Source: Dermanyssus gallinae
Lineage: Eukaryota; Arthropoda; Arachnida; Mesostigmata; Dermanyssidae
DNA length: 64,000 nucleotides
Assembly: GCA_003439945.1 (NCBI GenBank)
Contig: QVRM01002257.1
Location: forward strand, 208,455-272,454
Reading direction: 5' to 3'
Numbering within the stretch: the first letter of the stretch is position 1; each line of letters starts with the position of its first letter. The position numbers and the translations under genes were made by a program. Below the pieces are notes generated by a model that saw nothing but the letters and a program-made list of their open reading frames with translations, did not search any database and was not told the DNA's origin. Shown here piece after piece: positions 1 through 12,396 of this stretch.

Positions 1-9
1 CGTACACAC

Positions 10-67
<58 letters not shown>
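10..67. repeat. (TA)n microsatellite
   Basis: Uninterrupted TA run at the window edge. Confidence 0.95.
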
Positions 68-70
<3 letters not shown>

Positions 71-379
71 TGACAAATCGGTAAGAAAATAGCGTGATCA
101 ACAAGGTGAATGCCCTGGTAAAAGGTGATCGGCGTGCCACAGTGCGAGTGCTATCAATGAAGATAGAGACCAGCGTTGGAACAGCGCGCGGTGGGTCGAT
201 AAAATTCTCAGCGAACCGCAAAACGGACTGCGTATGGGGCTGGCAGACCACATCCATTATTGAGTGATTCTGGAAATCCTTCAACTCGTAAAACAGTGGA
301 ACAGTAGGCTTTTGATTACTTTTAAATAAAGATTTCAATATATAACCACAGAGTCGTTGTGTATCTTTTAATTTGAGCG

Positions 380-417
<38 letters not shown>

Positions 418-487
418 GCGCAGATTCCGAGATTACAAGCCATTGTCCACAACGAGTAAACAATGAGTTTGTCTACTACTAATGAGT

Positions 488-523
<36 letters not shown>

Positions 524-1531
524 AACTTAATTTTAACTAGGCGCACATATAGACGTAGGTATAGGTACATGCTTGTTCTACATATATAACAATAGTCACA
601 GAGCTTCTTTGCCGTGTCGCCGCTTTCTGGACGTGTAGTATAGAATATATGCGACAACGGGAAACGGAACAAACTGCCCCGTGGCTAAGAATGGCGGTCG
701 TGTGTCAAGCAGGAAGCGGAAAGTCAATGCAGACCTATCTGCATCGGATGGCCCCCCACCGACAACAGTTGCGCCCGACGGGATAATATGACTCACAACA
801 ATAGAAATTAAGAATGGCTGGTTGTTTTGGAATGATTTGGAACTGTGGCACTATACTACTAACCGCCTGGTATAGGTAAAATCCAGCAACATGAACGCGA
901 GAAGAGAGGCGTTGTGATTATAGTGACGATGCGTATAAAAGCAAAGAGAGGAAAAAGAAAAAAAGAGCTTTCCGAGTCGCTCTTGACCGACCCATATAGC
1001 ATTCTTACTGAAGAACATATTTTGAAGGCAAAAAACAACTGCCTACAAAGTGCGGCCTCACTTTAGATTATATTCTTCCAATTTTTAGAAGCTTTTAACT
1101 GTTCCAGCTGAGCGTTTGTTTTTACCATTCTGCAGATCATACAAGAGTGCAACATTCCCTCAATTTTTCACACAGTACGTAGTGATTCCTGTATACAAAA
1201 AAGGTATATAATTGTATATACCTATAAATCGGTTGCCTCTCACATTAATATACACGACACTTCCGTCTGCCTTTACTTTGATTTTGTCTAGGATATTTGA
1301 TAAATTGAACCACTCAAGGTTGCTAAATAAGCTTAAATACTTAAATTTAGATAGATTGGATTTCTTGCACCGGTAAGGAAAGATAGGTAATACGAAGTGT
1401 CATTGATGCAGTATTCACATGGTGTGATGAATGTGCAGTATTGTACCTTAGAGACAGACATAAGTACACTCTAAACGATTTGGCCATCCTCAAGCACATG
1501 AGGGAGTCACTGACACCGGAACTAAATTTTT

Positions 1532-1604
1532 ACGCACATATCGCGCAATTAATAAAAAATATTAAGTAGGCGAGCCTACTTAATAATTTGCGTGATATGT
1601 GCGT
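1532..1604. repeat. hairpin, imperfect inverted repeat
   Basis: acgcacatatcgcgcaatt and attaagtaggc are mirrored by gcctacttaat and aatttgcgtgatatgtgcgt. Almost no loop; it could be a tiny MITE. Confidence 0.7.
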
Positions 1605-2361
1605 TATGCGACGGACAGGTATCAACTGTAGCATTCTGTGGTCTGCTATGCTCTTAGACCCTATAATTAATCTCTATACAAAGGCGGACTTACAGATGCA
1701 TAATTGCATCAAATATTTAGCAAATATTTCAAAGACCATTTTACAACTTGCACTAATAATCTGAGAAGTTCTTACACCTTACCCTCAATACAACTAGCCA
1801 GAACGAATCGAATCAGTATTGCAACAATTTTTACAATGCATTATTATATCGATCAGTTTTTGTGCTATGCTGCACTTGTCTTGTCCTCTTGCTGACAAAA
1901 TAAAGAAGAATTTGAATTGAAATCGAAGATAACAAAAACGTTAAAGGTTTTTGAACCTTGACACAAACCCGACCACGAATATACATACCATTGCTTGGCT
2001 GCTGCTACTGAACAGCCACTGTGGTTGGCCTAATAATGTTCTCTCAGCAGAATATCATCTTGCCTACTATATTAAGAAACGCGCTTTTATCGGGGTCCTG
2101 CAGGCTTACACAAGACACAATAGTTCCTGCAATCGGTTGAGCCGCCGCCGTGACGCGCGGTACGCTCCACAGTGCGCCAGGATGCACAAACCGCTTTTCT
2201 CATCGCTGGACCGGCATATACATACATATCGCCTATGGGAATCGATCCCGCGCAAATCGGCACCGCGCCAGTGAGCAGGCAATCTCGCAAAACATTTAAT
2301 AAGCGAAAGTGATTACCGGCGTGCTTGGAGGCAAATTTTGCATTCTACGCTATTTGAATTA

Positions 2362-2569
2362 GTTGAATTGCATTCTACGCTAGCTCAAAGCAGAACAAAC
2401 GTTGTACTAAATATTATTCTCAAATTATTTGCCATTTTTATGTTTTGGTTTTCACGCCCAATTACTATTTTTTAGAAAACATTTCCGCGTCTTTGTTCCA
2501 TTAGAAAAAAATTAACTTTTTGCGGAGTTGTACTAGATCCCAAAGTTCGTTGGACGAATTCTGGAGGAC
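2362..2569 (+). repeat. dispersed repeat family B, copy 1
   Basis: Begins gttgaattgcattctacgct and ends gttggacgaattctggagga, abutting a TA run. Homologous over about 210 bp to the reverse strand of 30178-30390. Both copies meet a TA array at the same end, as a TA-targeting DNA transposon remnant would. Confidence 0.7.
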
Positions 2570-3322
2570 TATATATATATGGTGATGATTTTTCTCGGCA
2601 CTTTCTACATCATCAAAGGAATCAAAAAAATGAACCACTGCTGGACTAAGTGCGCACAGGCTCCACAAAATCTTCGATGAATAATAAAACGATAAATGTA
2701 TACGTTTTTTGTTTATATTTCACCTTGCTTTTTAAATGACCCATATATATAAATCTATTTATTCTCCAGAAAAACCTTAGCTCTTGTTATGTTTTGCGCA
2801 CTTCGTAATTGCTTACCGTGTTCGTCGGTGGGGTAACAAGATGACCCTACTTCCGTACAAACACAGCGACAACAACAACGACAACAGCAAAAACAACAAA
2901 AACAACCAACGTGACAATGATAATCTAGTTCGTCGTATTTGTTTACAACAACCGGTTATCCAGCCGACGGGTGACCGCCGTCTGATAAATAATCGGTTGC
3001 CATCTTTTATACATATGTGCATTCGTAAGTGTTACGTAAGACTATTCTATTATGATCCGACCCATCTTGATAATTTGTAGTCTCGTGGTGTGCTTAAGAG
3101 GTTGCCATTAAGTTGTCAAACACATTGAACTACGAAGACCTACCGGAACCAGCAAAGGGCTTCTTATGAGTGGCCTCACAAAGCCTGTTAGCAAATATGA
3201 CATCGCCATGTATAGTGTATAATATCAGGTTATATGCATTTGCTAGAATATGTGTATCCGTGACTTCTTTTGAATAGATCAGAAGTCTGTTGTGTTTTTT
3301 TCATCACTTATATATATATATA

Positions 3323-4553
3323 CGAGGTGTGTTCAATTGTTATCGCGACTTTTGAATTTTCGCGGGTTACGTATATTCGAATTTCGATTTTTTTGTGGCG
3401 TTATGTTGGTACTCATGTCTCTCACTTATGCCGACAAGCTCGGCCATTTTGAATGTTCACTTAATTGTTGACAGCTGCTTTGCTTGCACGTGTTTTGGAT
3501 CGTCTTCGATTTTTGACTGTGGCATACGGAGAAGCTACCTTGGACCGAAGCAACGTTTATCGGTGGTACAAAATGTTCTCAGAAGGCCGAGAAGATGTGA
3601 ACGACGAAGAGCGTGCCGGACGCCCGAGCACTTCAACAACAGACGAAAAATTTAATGAAGTGGAGAAAATGGTATTGGCCAATCGTCGAATCACCGTTAG
3701 AGAAGTTGCTGAGGACCTAAACATATCGATTGGCTCGTGCCATTCGATTTTTATCAATGATTTGGGCATGAGACGGGTCGCCGCGAAATTCGTACCAAAA
3801 TTGCTCAATTGCGACCAAAAACAGCATCGCATGAACATTGCTAATGAGATGTTGGACTCTGTCCGCGACGACCCAAATTTGCTCCAGAGGGTCATAACTG
3901 GTGACGAATCGTGGGTTTATGGTTATGACGTGGAAACCAAAGCTCAATCATCTCAATGGAAGCTGCCGCACGAACCAAGACCGAAAAAAGCGCGCCAAGT
4001 TCGGTCGAATGTGAAAGTTTTGCTGACAGTTTTCTTCAATTGCAGGGGCGTGGTGCATCATGAGTTCTTGCCACAGGGTAGAACGGTCAATAAGGAATAT
4101 TACCTGCAAGTTATGCGCAATTTGCGCGAAGCAATCCGCCAGAAACGCCCGGATTTGTGGAAGAACAAAAATTGGCTTTTGCACCACGATAACGCCCCTG
4201 CTCACACATCGTTGCTTGTGCGCGAGTTTTTGGCCAAAAACAACACACTAATGATGCCGCAGCCACCGTATTCCCCAGATCTGGCCCCCTGTGACTTTTT
4301 CTTGTTCCCTAAACTGAAGAGGCCCATGAAAGGACGACGTTACGCTACGCTTGACGAGATAAAGACGGCATCGAAGGAGGAGCTGAACAAGATAAAAAAT
4401 GGTTTTTTTGAAGTGCTTCGAAGATTGGAAAAACCGTTGGCACAAGTGTATAATATCTCATGGGGATTACTTTGAAGGGGACAAAATAGATATTCATGAA
4501 TAAATGAATAATTTTTGAAAAAACACAAAAGTCGCGATACGTTTTGAACACCA
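3323..4553 (+). mobile_element. mariner (DD34D) transposon, near full length
   Basis: The ends form imperfect terminal inverted repeats: 3323-3354 begins cgaggtgtgttcaattg and shares tatcgcgacttttg with the reverse complement of 4525-4553. Both ends are bounded by TA inside a TA-rich tract, as expected for mariner's TA target duplication. At about 1.23 kb the element is slightly shorter than typical mariners, consistent with a small internal deletion near the 5' end of the gene. Confidence 0.9.
3465..4475 (+). CDS. mariner transposase, damaged at both ends
   Basis: Cut-and-paste transposase acting at the inverted repeats. The catalytic triad is visible: Asp147 in TGDESWV, Asp242 in HHDNAPAH and Asp277 in SPDLAPCDFF, with exactly 34 residues between the last two (DD34D). 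WVPKL-like and YSPDLAP linker motifs are present. The first helix-turn-helix is largely missing: family-like sequence starts only at YGEATLDRSNVYRW, so the given Met is unlikely to be the original start. Near the C-terminus one extra base at about 4413 shifts the frame; the family-like ending is read in another frame up to 4503. Probably inactive, though the core is otherwise intact. Confidence 0.88.
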   Translation: MLTAALLARVLDRLRFLTVAYGEATLDRSNVYRWYKMFSEGREDVNDEERAGRPSTSTTDEKFNEVEKMVLANRRITVREVAEDLNISIGSCHSIFINDLGMRRVAAKFVPKLLNCDQKQHRMNIANEMLDSVRDDPNLLQRVITGDESWVYGYDVETKAQSSQWKLPHEPRPKKARQVRSNVKVLLTVFFNCRGVVHHEFLPQGRTVNKEYYLQVMRNLREAIRQKRPDLWKNKNWLLHHDNAPAHTSLLVREFLAKNNTLMMPQPPYSPDLAPCDFFLFPKLKRPMKGRRYATLDEIKTASKEELNKIKNGFFEVLRRLEKPLAQVYNISWGLL

Positions 4554-7070
4554 TATGTATATATACTTTCTAGCGTTTGGCTTCTGGCTAACTTTTACCA
4601 CTATGGTCTTACTTTCAGTCACAAATGCTGTAGTGGTCGGGTCGTAAAAAGACGAGAGATTCTGTTTAGGTGTACTACACACACCGCTCTGTGACGCGAT
4701 CGGTACGCGGAAATTACAGAGCAGCGTATTCAAGAAACCGTAATTAAAAGAGGGCAGGATATATACCATATGCATTTTAACGGAAAAAAGGAGCTGCGCA
4801 GTTATTCAAATTGCCACCATGCTTTATGTATATTATTGTAGACATTCGCATAAACGCGCACGTGCTGCAAAATATTTATCTTTTTTTTTGAATGGCATGA
4901 GTGAGAATTAATTGTGGGCTACGTTTACTTCATCTTCATTTGATATATTCAAGGCAATAGTACATTTAATATGTTTTGAGTTTATTACGGTAATGTGGCT
5001 CAGTCAACAAAAATCATGTCGGTCATCTACTTTTTTAACATTCTATTTGAATACAAAGTACCTAATCAGTGGTAAGAAGGCGGTGATATTATTGTTGACC
5101 ATTACCGCCATATTGTACGCTACAAATCTTACGCTCGACGAGGTTGTCCACGTTGCGGCCCTGAGATTTAGAAACATTCTAAACCAGAGCGTAGTTTGGA
5201 GACGCGTTACGTGCCAGAAAGTTAGTAGTCGGATCGGCTGCTTGTCATCGGGCAATGGGCAAGAAACAGGCTGCCATTTTGTACGTACATTTGCGTCTGG
5301 CAGTCAAGGAAATTCAGGAGACTGGGTCGTTGAGTCACGTAAAAGCATTGTGCCGCACCTTGGAGATTGTGGCTCGTTATTTTGAAGCGGCAAATACGCG
5401 GCTCTCGCAGGAACAGAGCAAGCAAAACTTGCGTGTTGTGTTTAGATGCGGAGGTGGATTGCTCCACATCTAGAAGCAACCATTTCCTCGAAACAGTCGG
5501 GGTAAATGTTCCTCGGGGGAAGCAACAATTATGTACACTGGCAGCAAGGCAGGAAAGTGAGACGAAGTCAAACGTTTAAAATTCACGAAATAAGCAAAAA
5601 CTGCTCCAGTCTGTTTTGGCGGTTCGACTATCGGATGTAACGGGACAGCAAACCAAAAAAACAACAACAAAAAACAGTAAAGACTAATGATGAGGAAGCA
5701 AGTGAACCATATGGAGCACAGAAGATCGGCAGGCAGCCCGCAATCAAATAGGGCCCGCAAGAGACTTCCGCAAATAAAAGACCATGGTGGCAACGATATG
5801 CCAACGCGTTGGCCTCCAACTTCAGAACAATGACCTCAGACGGTAGAGATTCACCGCCGACCCACAACACGTTTTCTGGCTGAATCAATAGAGCAGCCGA
5901 ACGCAACATTATCGTTACCACGACACCAGCAAGATTGTTTGATCGATTCCTTTTTTGTCTGCTCTTACTTGATGTGTTGTGCCGCCCTTGTCGCCTAGAT
6001 GTAACTACAGCTGTATGGAACAGTATGTAGTTGAGATTCTGAAACTGCTGTTCTCTTCGTTGTATCGGTTGGAAAATACAGATGGGCTATACAAATGCCA
6101 AAGCTTAGTCAAATGCCAATACCTCCTATCCGGATAAGATCACCGATAGTGGAGATGATATTCCGTCAACCAGAATTCGACTGCTGATTCACGAGCATTT
6201 AAGAGCCGTAGCAAACGTGATAGGACAACCCTTGGGCGCCCAACAACCGAAAACAAAAATGTGTGCCACTTATTTCGTATCTAAAATGCTATCCAGTTGA
6301 ATAGGGCGCACTGAGACAATTTACTAGCTGAATTGTTATCCAGTTAAATAGGGTGCAATGAGGCAATTTCCTAGCTGAATTGTCATCCAGTTGAATAGGG
6401 CGCAGTGGGAGAAAAATTATCGTACAAAAATACGAATGTTTAATATAAGGCAACGATAAAAAGAGAATAATCTGAAATGCGCGTGCCTTTTTTTCAATTT
6501 AAATTGCTTCGGTAATATTAATAACAACACAAATAATAGTATTATTAGGTATTAGGGTATTGTATACATAGAGCAGGTAGACAAAGACAAAATTGCTCTT
6601 TCTGCTTTTATGTTACTGACTATGTTTGACATCATGTACGATCTGTGTGTATAATAATAAAACATATGTCTACAATTTTACATTTGCCGTCCAATGGATT
6701 ATAGTCGATTACTTAATGATGGCAGCTCAAATAAACATGAACATCCGCGCGCAGATGCAATAATTAACACTTTTACAAAGACGTTTTCTAAAGTTAACAG
6801 AGCTTATCTGACCGAAAAGTTAACAGAGCTTTAATCAATAAGAATCGTTGTTTCTTCCTTAATACTAGATGCATAAAAATACTATTAGTAATAATAATAG
6901 GGTTAGATCATTGCTATGCTTGATATGGTGATCCGTGCTCTATAGCATACCTCGTTTAAGATGGTTGTGATGGGCGACAGCAAAGTAGGGTTCGATATCG
7001 GAACGGGAGCCTAGAATTTAGAACAGTTTTTTTTAGAAAGGTGGTTCTTAATTCTAGACCATTTTCTGTC
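4554..7070. other. no gene seen
   Basis: Holds the 47-bp tandem repeat at 6288-6412. An open frame at 4912-5385 has hydrophobic stretches but no motif, and its base use matches the flanks, so I do not call it. Confidence 0.5.
6288..6412 (+). repeat. 47-bp tandem repeat, about 2.6 units
   Basis: Units start at atccagtt at 6291, 6338 and 6385, a period of 47. Each carries aatagggcgca and gacaattt.ctagctgaattg with a few substitutions. Confidence 0.85.
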
Positions 7071-7186
7071 CCCTACGGACTTGGAATCGCAAGGAGGCAT
7101 ATGCTTATAGAGGCACCGAGGGCCGGACATATTGAGGTATCTAGGGTTTCCCCAACAGTCACTCTTGTTACAGTGTGCCCGCTTGC
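7071..7186 (+). repeat. dispersed repeat family A, copy 1
   Basis: Contains ctacggacttggaatcgc, then gagggccggacat, then tgaggtatctagggtttccc. The same blocks in the same order occur at 26.92 kb and 60.02 kb. No coding or tRNA-like feature. Confidence 0.75.
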
Positions 7187-7189
7187 TCT

Positions 7190-8205
7190 CAGCCGCATGG
7201 TTTATCAACCATTCTCGATTTTCGTTACTTCTAGGCTCGCTTTCCGGAATCGAAGCCTACTTCTCCGTCACCTTGGCATCCTTGTGCCAACGACGTAAAA
7301 TATACAATCGACAGTTTGAGCAAACAGTACAATTAGTCAAAGTACTAATGGGTAATGACCGTATGCAGCTAGCAGTAACAACCGCGATAGTAATGTTAGT
7401 ATAGACGACGGCCTCCTGCAGCCGCTGGAACTGGAACGGCTGAGAAACAGCTGCCTCCTAAATCTAAGTATCTAAGACCAGCGGGCGCGCAAATGGCTTA
7501 ATCGCGGCACCGGGGCCAGTCGTGACGAGAGGGGAACAGTGCAAGCCGGCATTTAATGAAGCTTCGTAATTGGAGTCTAATAGTATTGGCATACGGACAT
7601 AGTGTAGAAAGGATCTGATAAGTATGTAAGTGACGGTCTCTATCAGACCGGCTGGTCATCTTTATCGAGGCTGCGACAGCGACAACGACGACGACGACAA
7701 CAACAGCAACAACAACAACAACAACAACAGCAACGACAACAGCAACGACGACAACAACAACAACAACAACAACAACAACGACGACAATCCAGGAAACAGC
7801 GGTAGATTGCGGAGCAAAGGTACCGAGGCGAGTTTTACTACGTTGTTCGAATCAGGCTCCCTGATTTGAGGCCGTCATAGTTATACCGAGTACTACTGGC
7901 ACGCATTTACGTAGACGATAGCGTCAGCAGCAACAACAAAAACAAAACAGCAACTTTGTTTGCAATAACAAGAGCAACAATAGCTACAACTGTGGCAACA
8001 ACATAATTGGCCACCTCACCAGCCAAGAAGGTACACGCAGGCAGTTGTTCCGGTAGCTGTAGAACAATGATCTATTCATTCCTCTTATTTGCCTGGCCAT
8101 GTCTGTATATATATATATATATATTCTCCTTTGGCAAATGCGTCAATAATGCATGCAGGGATCTCGGCTATATATCTAAACAGGTATTTGAGAGCAAATA
8201 TGTAA

Positions 8206-8244
<39 letters not shown>

Positions 8245-8639
8245 TATGTAAACACATATATATATACATATACATACTTATTATTTATTTATGTGTATCA
8301 AGATATACACTCGTAATATATATATTCTCGTTTCAGCAAATGCGTCAACATTGTATGCAAATATCTCGAGAACACATCTGGACAGGTATCTGTGAGCAAA
8401 TTTGTGTATTCGCAATACACTTCTTTAGAGACCGGGCAGACTCACGCCTTAATCTAACAGGATACAATGAGGAATGAGGATGATGAGGAAAATATTTAAT
8501 GCTTATTATTCACCACAGAAAGCGATAGAAATATTGCGCCGAAAACTATCCCAACAAAACGTATCTTAAATGACCTTTTTTTCCTGGAGTATCACCTGCA
8601 GCGTCTATGGTGACTTTCTGTGTGTATAATATGCGTGTC

Positions 8640-8675
<36 letters not shown>

Positions 8676-9940
8676 TGTGCTTACATAGTGCTACGGCACT
8701 TGTAGCGTGGCGGCAATAGCGCCTTTCGTGAGACATTTCGTTCTCGTCTGCGGACAGGTAAAATGACCAGGAACCGGAACGGTACTCGGTTCAACTGCGC
8801 AATTGTTACAAAGATGTCTGATATAAATTGGAGCACTGCGAGACGAAATACTGCTGATACGTTTTGTCGTGAGCTGGGGAGCTTCAGTCAGTGTTCGTCG
8901 TCGGACGGGTTGATTGCGCCCTGTATACGGGGATATCAAAACATGTTTAGCTAAGTGTGTTCACGTATCAGACGAAGCCCCCGTTAGCCCCAAAAGCGGC
9001 TCGCTAGAGAGCTTCAGGTGTGAGATCGCAGCCCCCGAAGGGTTGTGAGCGAAGGGTGACAAGGTGAACCTTTCCGTTTGTTTGGACAGGCCGTAGTGCT
9101 CGCCGCGGAGCCTGGGTTTCACCCTTGTGGAGATTTATCTGTAGGGAGAGGACGTCAAAAGCCGGCCATGAGACGACCTGTTTCTAAAACTTTAGCGAGA
9201 GGAAGCAAACCCTTCGCGAGCAGCGAAACAAACTTGGCGTTACCTACATAGAGTAGGCGTGGTGAGCAACTACGTCGTCTGCTTCCCTCAAAAACGTTAA
9301 CAGGAAACATTTGCCACACACTACGCCTTAATTTAAAATTTAAATAATTTCGAGTCTGATTCAAGAAGTTTGGATTAGATAATTTTTACCTTAAAGAGGC
9401 CCTTTTCTCGCTAAGGCCTTCCAAATGTACAGTTATACATTTTACACTTTAAACATTTTCAACCATTTGATTTGCACGTACATTTTGAATGTTTCGTTGA
9501 TATTACATCAATTGTCTCATGTTAACTAACATCACTAGACTACAAACTGACAATTTCCACCAGATTGGCAGTGCTGCTGTTGGCTATTGGCTTGTTGACA
9601 AGTTTCCGTCGTCACCAAGTTTAGTGATACCTAAATCCATTGTGATCTCTCCATTTCGTACTTGCTGCTTAGGTAGGATTATGTACAACGATATCATATT
9701 TGCGACACTGATTGCACATAGGTGATAATTTTACTCCAATTGCGTTGAGCGCGCTTACGCTTAGACCCTTGGGACATCTCAGCACATAACAGCGCATCTA
9801 CGAAAGGGCCTGCTTAAGTCACGTGGCCCTGCAAAGCGTACCCCTATTAAGACGCTCCTGTGCAAACTCATTCACGAGTCTATCCCATTTTCGAACTGCC
9901 TTTTCACACCCTGGCTTTAACATAACTTGGGGTAGGCAGC
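7190..9940. other. no gene seen
   Basis: Trinucleotide array at 7673-7790 and TA arrays at about 8106-8122, 8209-8240 and 8643-8671. The segment 8980-9150 is locally GC-rich without an open frame of interest. Confidence 0.5.
7673..7790. repeat. (CAA/CGA)n trinucleotide array
   Basis: Runs of caa, cag and cga; translation gives only Asn/Asp/Ser or Gln/Arg homopolymers. Confidence 0.9.
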
Positions 9941-9947
9941 ATCAGAC

Positions 9948-10215
9948 TTACGCGATCCATCTTCTTCGATGGTGCGTCTCTGGCAATCTTGTCCACTGCC
10001 TTGTCTCCTTGTATATGTTGACGTGAGAACTACTGTAGTCAAAGTCGTGCTTTGAAATGGACGGCCCAGCGCAGCCGAACGCGTTGGATGAAATTCTCGA
10101 TCTGTATCCAAGAAGTCTGCAGATGTAATGATTTCCAGGGCAGCTTTGAAATCGCCGAGGATAACCGTGTCCTTGGGATTTTTGTCGTGAAGTGCGCTTC
10201 GTGCACTGCCACAAT
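9948..10215 (-). pseudogene. possible LINE endonuclease (EEP-type) fragment
   Basis: Minus-strand DTVILGDFKAALE resembles the ILGDFNA motif of exonuclease/endonuclease/phosphatase domains, and TSTYTRRQ with RQWTRLPE in the next frame resembles the later TNT.FQ...WTW block. The two pieces are in different frames and the match is thin. Confidence 0.3.
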
Positions 10216-10676
10216 TTCCGTCGTGGTTGCCAGTTGTCAATACGTGTAAGCTATACTCGTTCCGGTTTCCGGTATGACAACTCCTGCTCCTCCGATTAAA
10301 CCTTTCTGCAAGCCACCAATGTTTTTCGGGAACCTGCGTCAGTCGCTCATTTCATTTTCATTGCGCCTAGATCGGTTGTTTCTTTATTTGTAAGGTTGGT
10401 CACGAATGGCAGGACGTTCTCAATTTTTGACGAGAAACGCGCCTTAACTGTTTTCAAAGCAAATAAATTATATATTCCCCAGGAGAGTCCGCGCGAAGTC
10501 TTTATTATTTTTATTTCTTTGAGGACTCTTTCTTTCAGCTCATTAATTTACATCTCCCATCGGCAACTGCCTTTCAGGTTTACTCTAAGGAAACGTACTC
10601 GTATATCATTGCCCTGGTTAATTATATTTCCATCTACCTTTGAAACTAATGTTTAATGTATAATGTTTAATTTCTC

Positions 10677-11030
10677 GAGGCATTTAATAAAGTAAATCGT
10701 GTACAACTTGTACAGAAGCTTAGGTATTTGACTGGTGATACTCGCTCAACATTCTGGTTTGCAAGTTATCTTACTTGTAGGGAGGTCTACGTTTGCGTAA
10801 ACAATAGCTTTAGTGAGTCGGGTGCGTGCCCCTTTTGCATTCGTCAGGGATCAAGTCCACTTTTATTTTGCATACTCATTTTACTTCTTAAAAACGTTAT
10901 CCCCTAATCGATAACGTTGTTGATGATCTGAAACTATACGGACCTTCCAACACCTCTAACGAAACACAAGAACTATAGGGTACGATTAGCTGGTTTCTAA
11001 ATGGTGTGTGGATCACGAAGTGCTTTTATT
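10677..11030 (+). pseudogene. jockey/CR1-like reverse transcriptase fragment
   Basis: EAFNKVNRVQLVQKL, TFWFASYLTCREVYVCVNNS and CIRQGSSPLLFCILILLL run to a stop at 10905-10907. In a shifted frame VVDDLKLYG follows at 10915-10941, keeping the catalytic Asp pair. These correspond to KAFDKVNH, WFxSYL, GVPQGSxLGPLLF and FADDLKL. No endonuclease or tail is attached. Confidence 0.7.
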
Positions 11031-11065
11031 AGTGTCGAAATGTGCAGTATTTTGTTTAAAGTCTC

Positions 11066-11107
11066 CATGTAGCATGTAGTTATAAGCCCATAACTACATG
11101 CTACATG
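11066..11107. repeat. perfect 18-bp hairpin
   Basis: catgtagcatgtagttat is followed by the six-base loop aagccc and its exact reverse complement. It lies just after the decayed reverse transcriptase fragment. No T-run follows. Confidence 0.8.
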
Positions 11108-11628
11108 AATATACTATCCCTATTTTAAATTGCATTAGGGACGTCGGGGTTGCAGTTACACCTAAACTGAATTTTTACATGCGGCTTTACAATAGTTTGG
11201 TTGAATTTAAGCTTACCTGCTAATGTGAGGTTTGGCGGTCGTATTTAGACGAGCAAATACACAGAGCAGATTATGGATGGCCAGGGCACTGAGAACTGGA
11301 AACTTCTGTAGAAAAGGCAACTGCCGTCAATGCCTAGCTTTTGCAGGGCTTCATGCGCAGCTGAGTGTGTTAGTCCATTGTACGCGCCCTTGATATCGAA
11401 AAGTGCAGCCGATACATAGCCCCCATTCAGACATGCCCATATTTGTTGTCAGATCTGTATGCTCACATCTGCGAGAGCCAATTTAGCCTCTATCACAAAC
11501 ATTATTCTTTGAACAAGCATGCGTTCAAAAACCAAGATGGGAGCATTTCACAACTACACGACATGAATTGATGTCCCCCGTTGGCCTGCACAGCTCAGTT
11601 GCTTGGCTTCAGAATGGGAACTCCAGCC

Positions 11629-11770
11629 GAGCCCGGTGGCGTGGTGCATTCGCCTGCGCCTCGCGACCGGAGGAGACACATAGGTGCGCGGGTTCGAGCC
11701 CCACCGTTGCACATGCAATGCAAAAAGCAGTTCCGTGGACGTTAAATCTTGGCTGAGGTCAGCCCAAAAA
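11629..11770 (+). repeat. tRNA-derived SINE, copy 1
   Basis: The head gagcccggtggcgtggtg carries an A-box-like motif and gcgggttcgagcccc the RNA polymerase III B box. A non-tRNA body follows, ending gttaaatcttggctgag and cagcccaaaa. Compared with copy 3 it lacks about 28 bases between the B box and the body. Confidence 0.85.
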
Positions 11771-12231
11771 TCTTAATTTCGAATAGGAATTCCAACTCCA
11801 GATTTTCGCTATCGGGAAAGCCTTCGTCGTTAATATTTCATTAATTTTGGTTAGCATAAACTTATTGCCATCTTCTTCTAACGACAATAGGGCACGTGCT
11901 CCACTGCCGACCGGTCACGCAGCATCATCATCAGACTTACGTACCTGACCTACAATGGCGTCGTTGCCGAAGACAACGCACGCCATGCTAATGCGCAGTT
12001 TGAACCTACCAACGACCGGCGAAGAGGATAGGCGGAACCGTCGACATGTTGAATGTTCAAGAAGATTCTATTCCATCGTTTTGTTACTATACGAACGCTA
12101 CGGCGTCTTTTGAGTGAACTGAAATAGACCGAGAAAGCATGACCTATTAATACATCCTTTGCTCGGCCGCTCTACACGCTAGACGTACGTCGTGTGTGTC
12201 GTTCATCGTTTATAAGTTCCTCGAGTTGTCA

Positions 12232-12396
12232 AGCCCGGTGGCGTGGTGGCATGCGTCTGCGCCTCGCTACCGGAGGAGACACATAGGTGCGCGGGTTCGA
12301 GCCCCATCGTTGCACATCTGTATTTCTGGGGGTCCGTCTGTAAAGCAATGCGCAAAGCAGTCCCATGGACGTTAAATCTTGGCCGAGAGTGGCTGA
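12232..12396 (+). repeat. tRNA-derived SINE, copy 2
   Basis: Same head, B box and body as copy 1, with the middle segment gggggtccgtctgtaaagca present. The 3' end diverges after ggccgagagtggctga. Confidence 0.85.

Larger units (their letters stand above)
68..3322. other. no gene seen
   Basis: AT-rich DNA with TA arrays at 384-412 and 491-519, a CAA-type run near 2865-2915, one hairpin and one family B repeat. Short open frames here show no family motif. Confidence 0.6.

Noticed and set aside
2205..2290. B-box-like sequence on the minus strand (gggatcgattccc)
   Set aside because: Tempting as another SINE head, but a single copy without a body.
3557..3895. Minus-strand open frames across the mariner gene
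   Set aside because: Shadows of the transposase frame.
4912..5385. 157-codon plus-strand frame with hydrophobic stretches
   Set aside because: No motif, base use like flanking DNA, no splice or family support.
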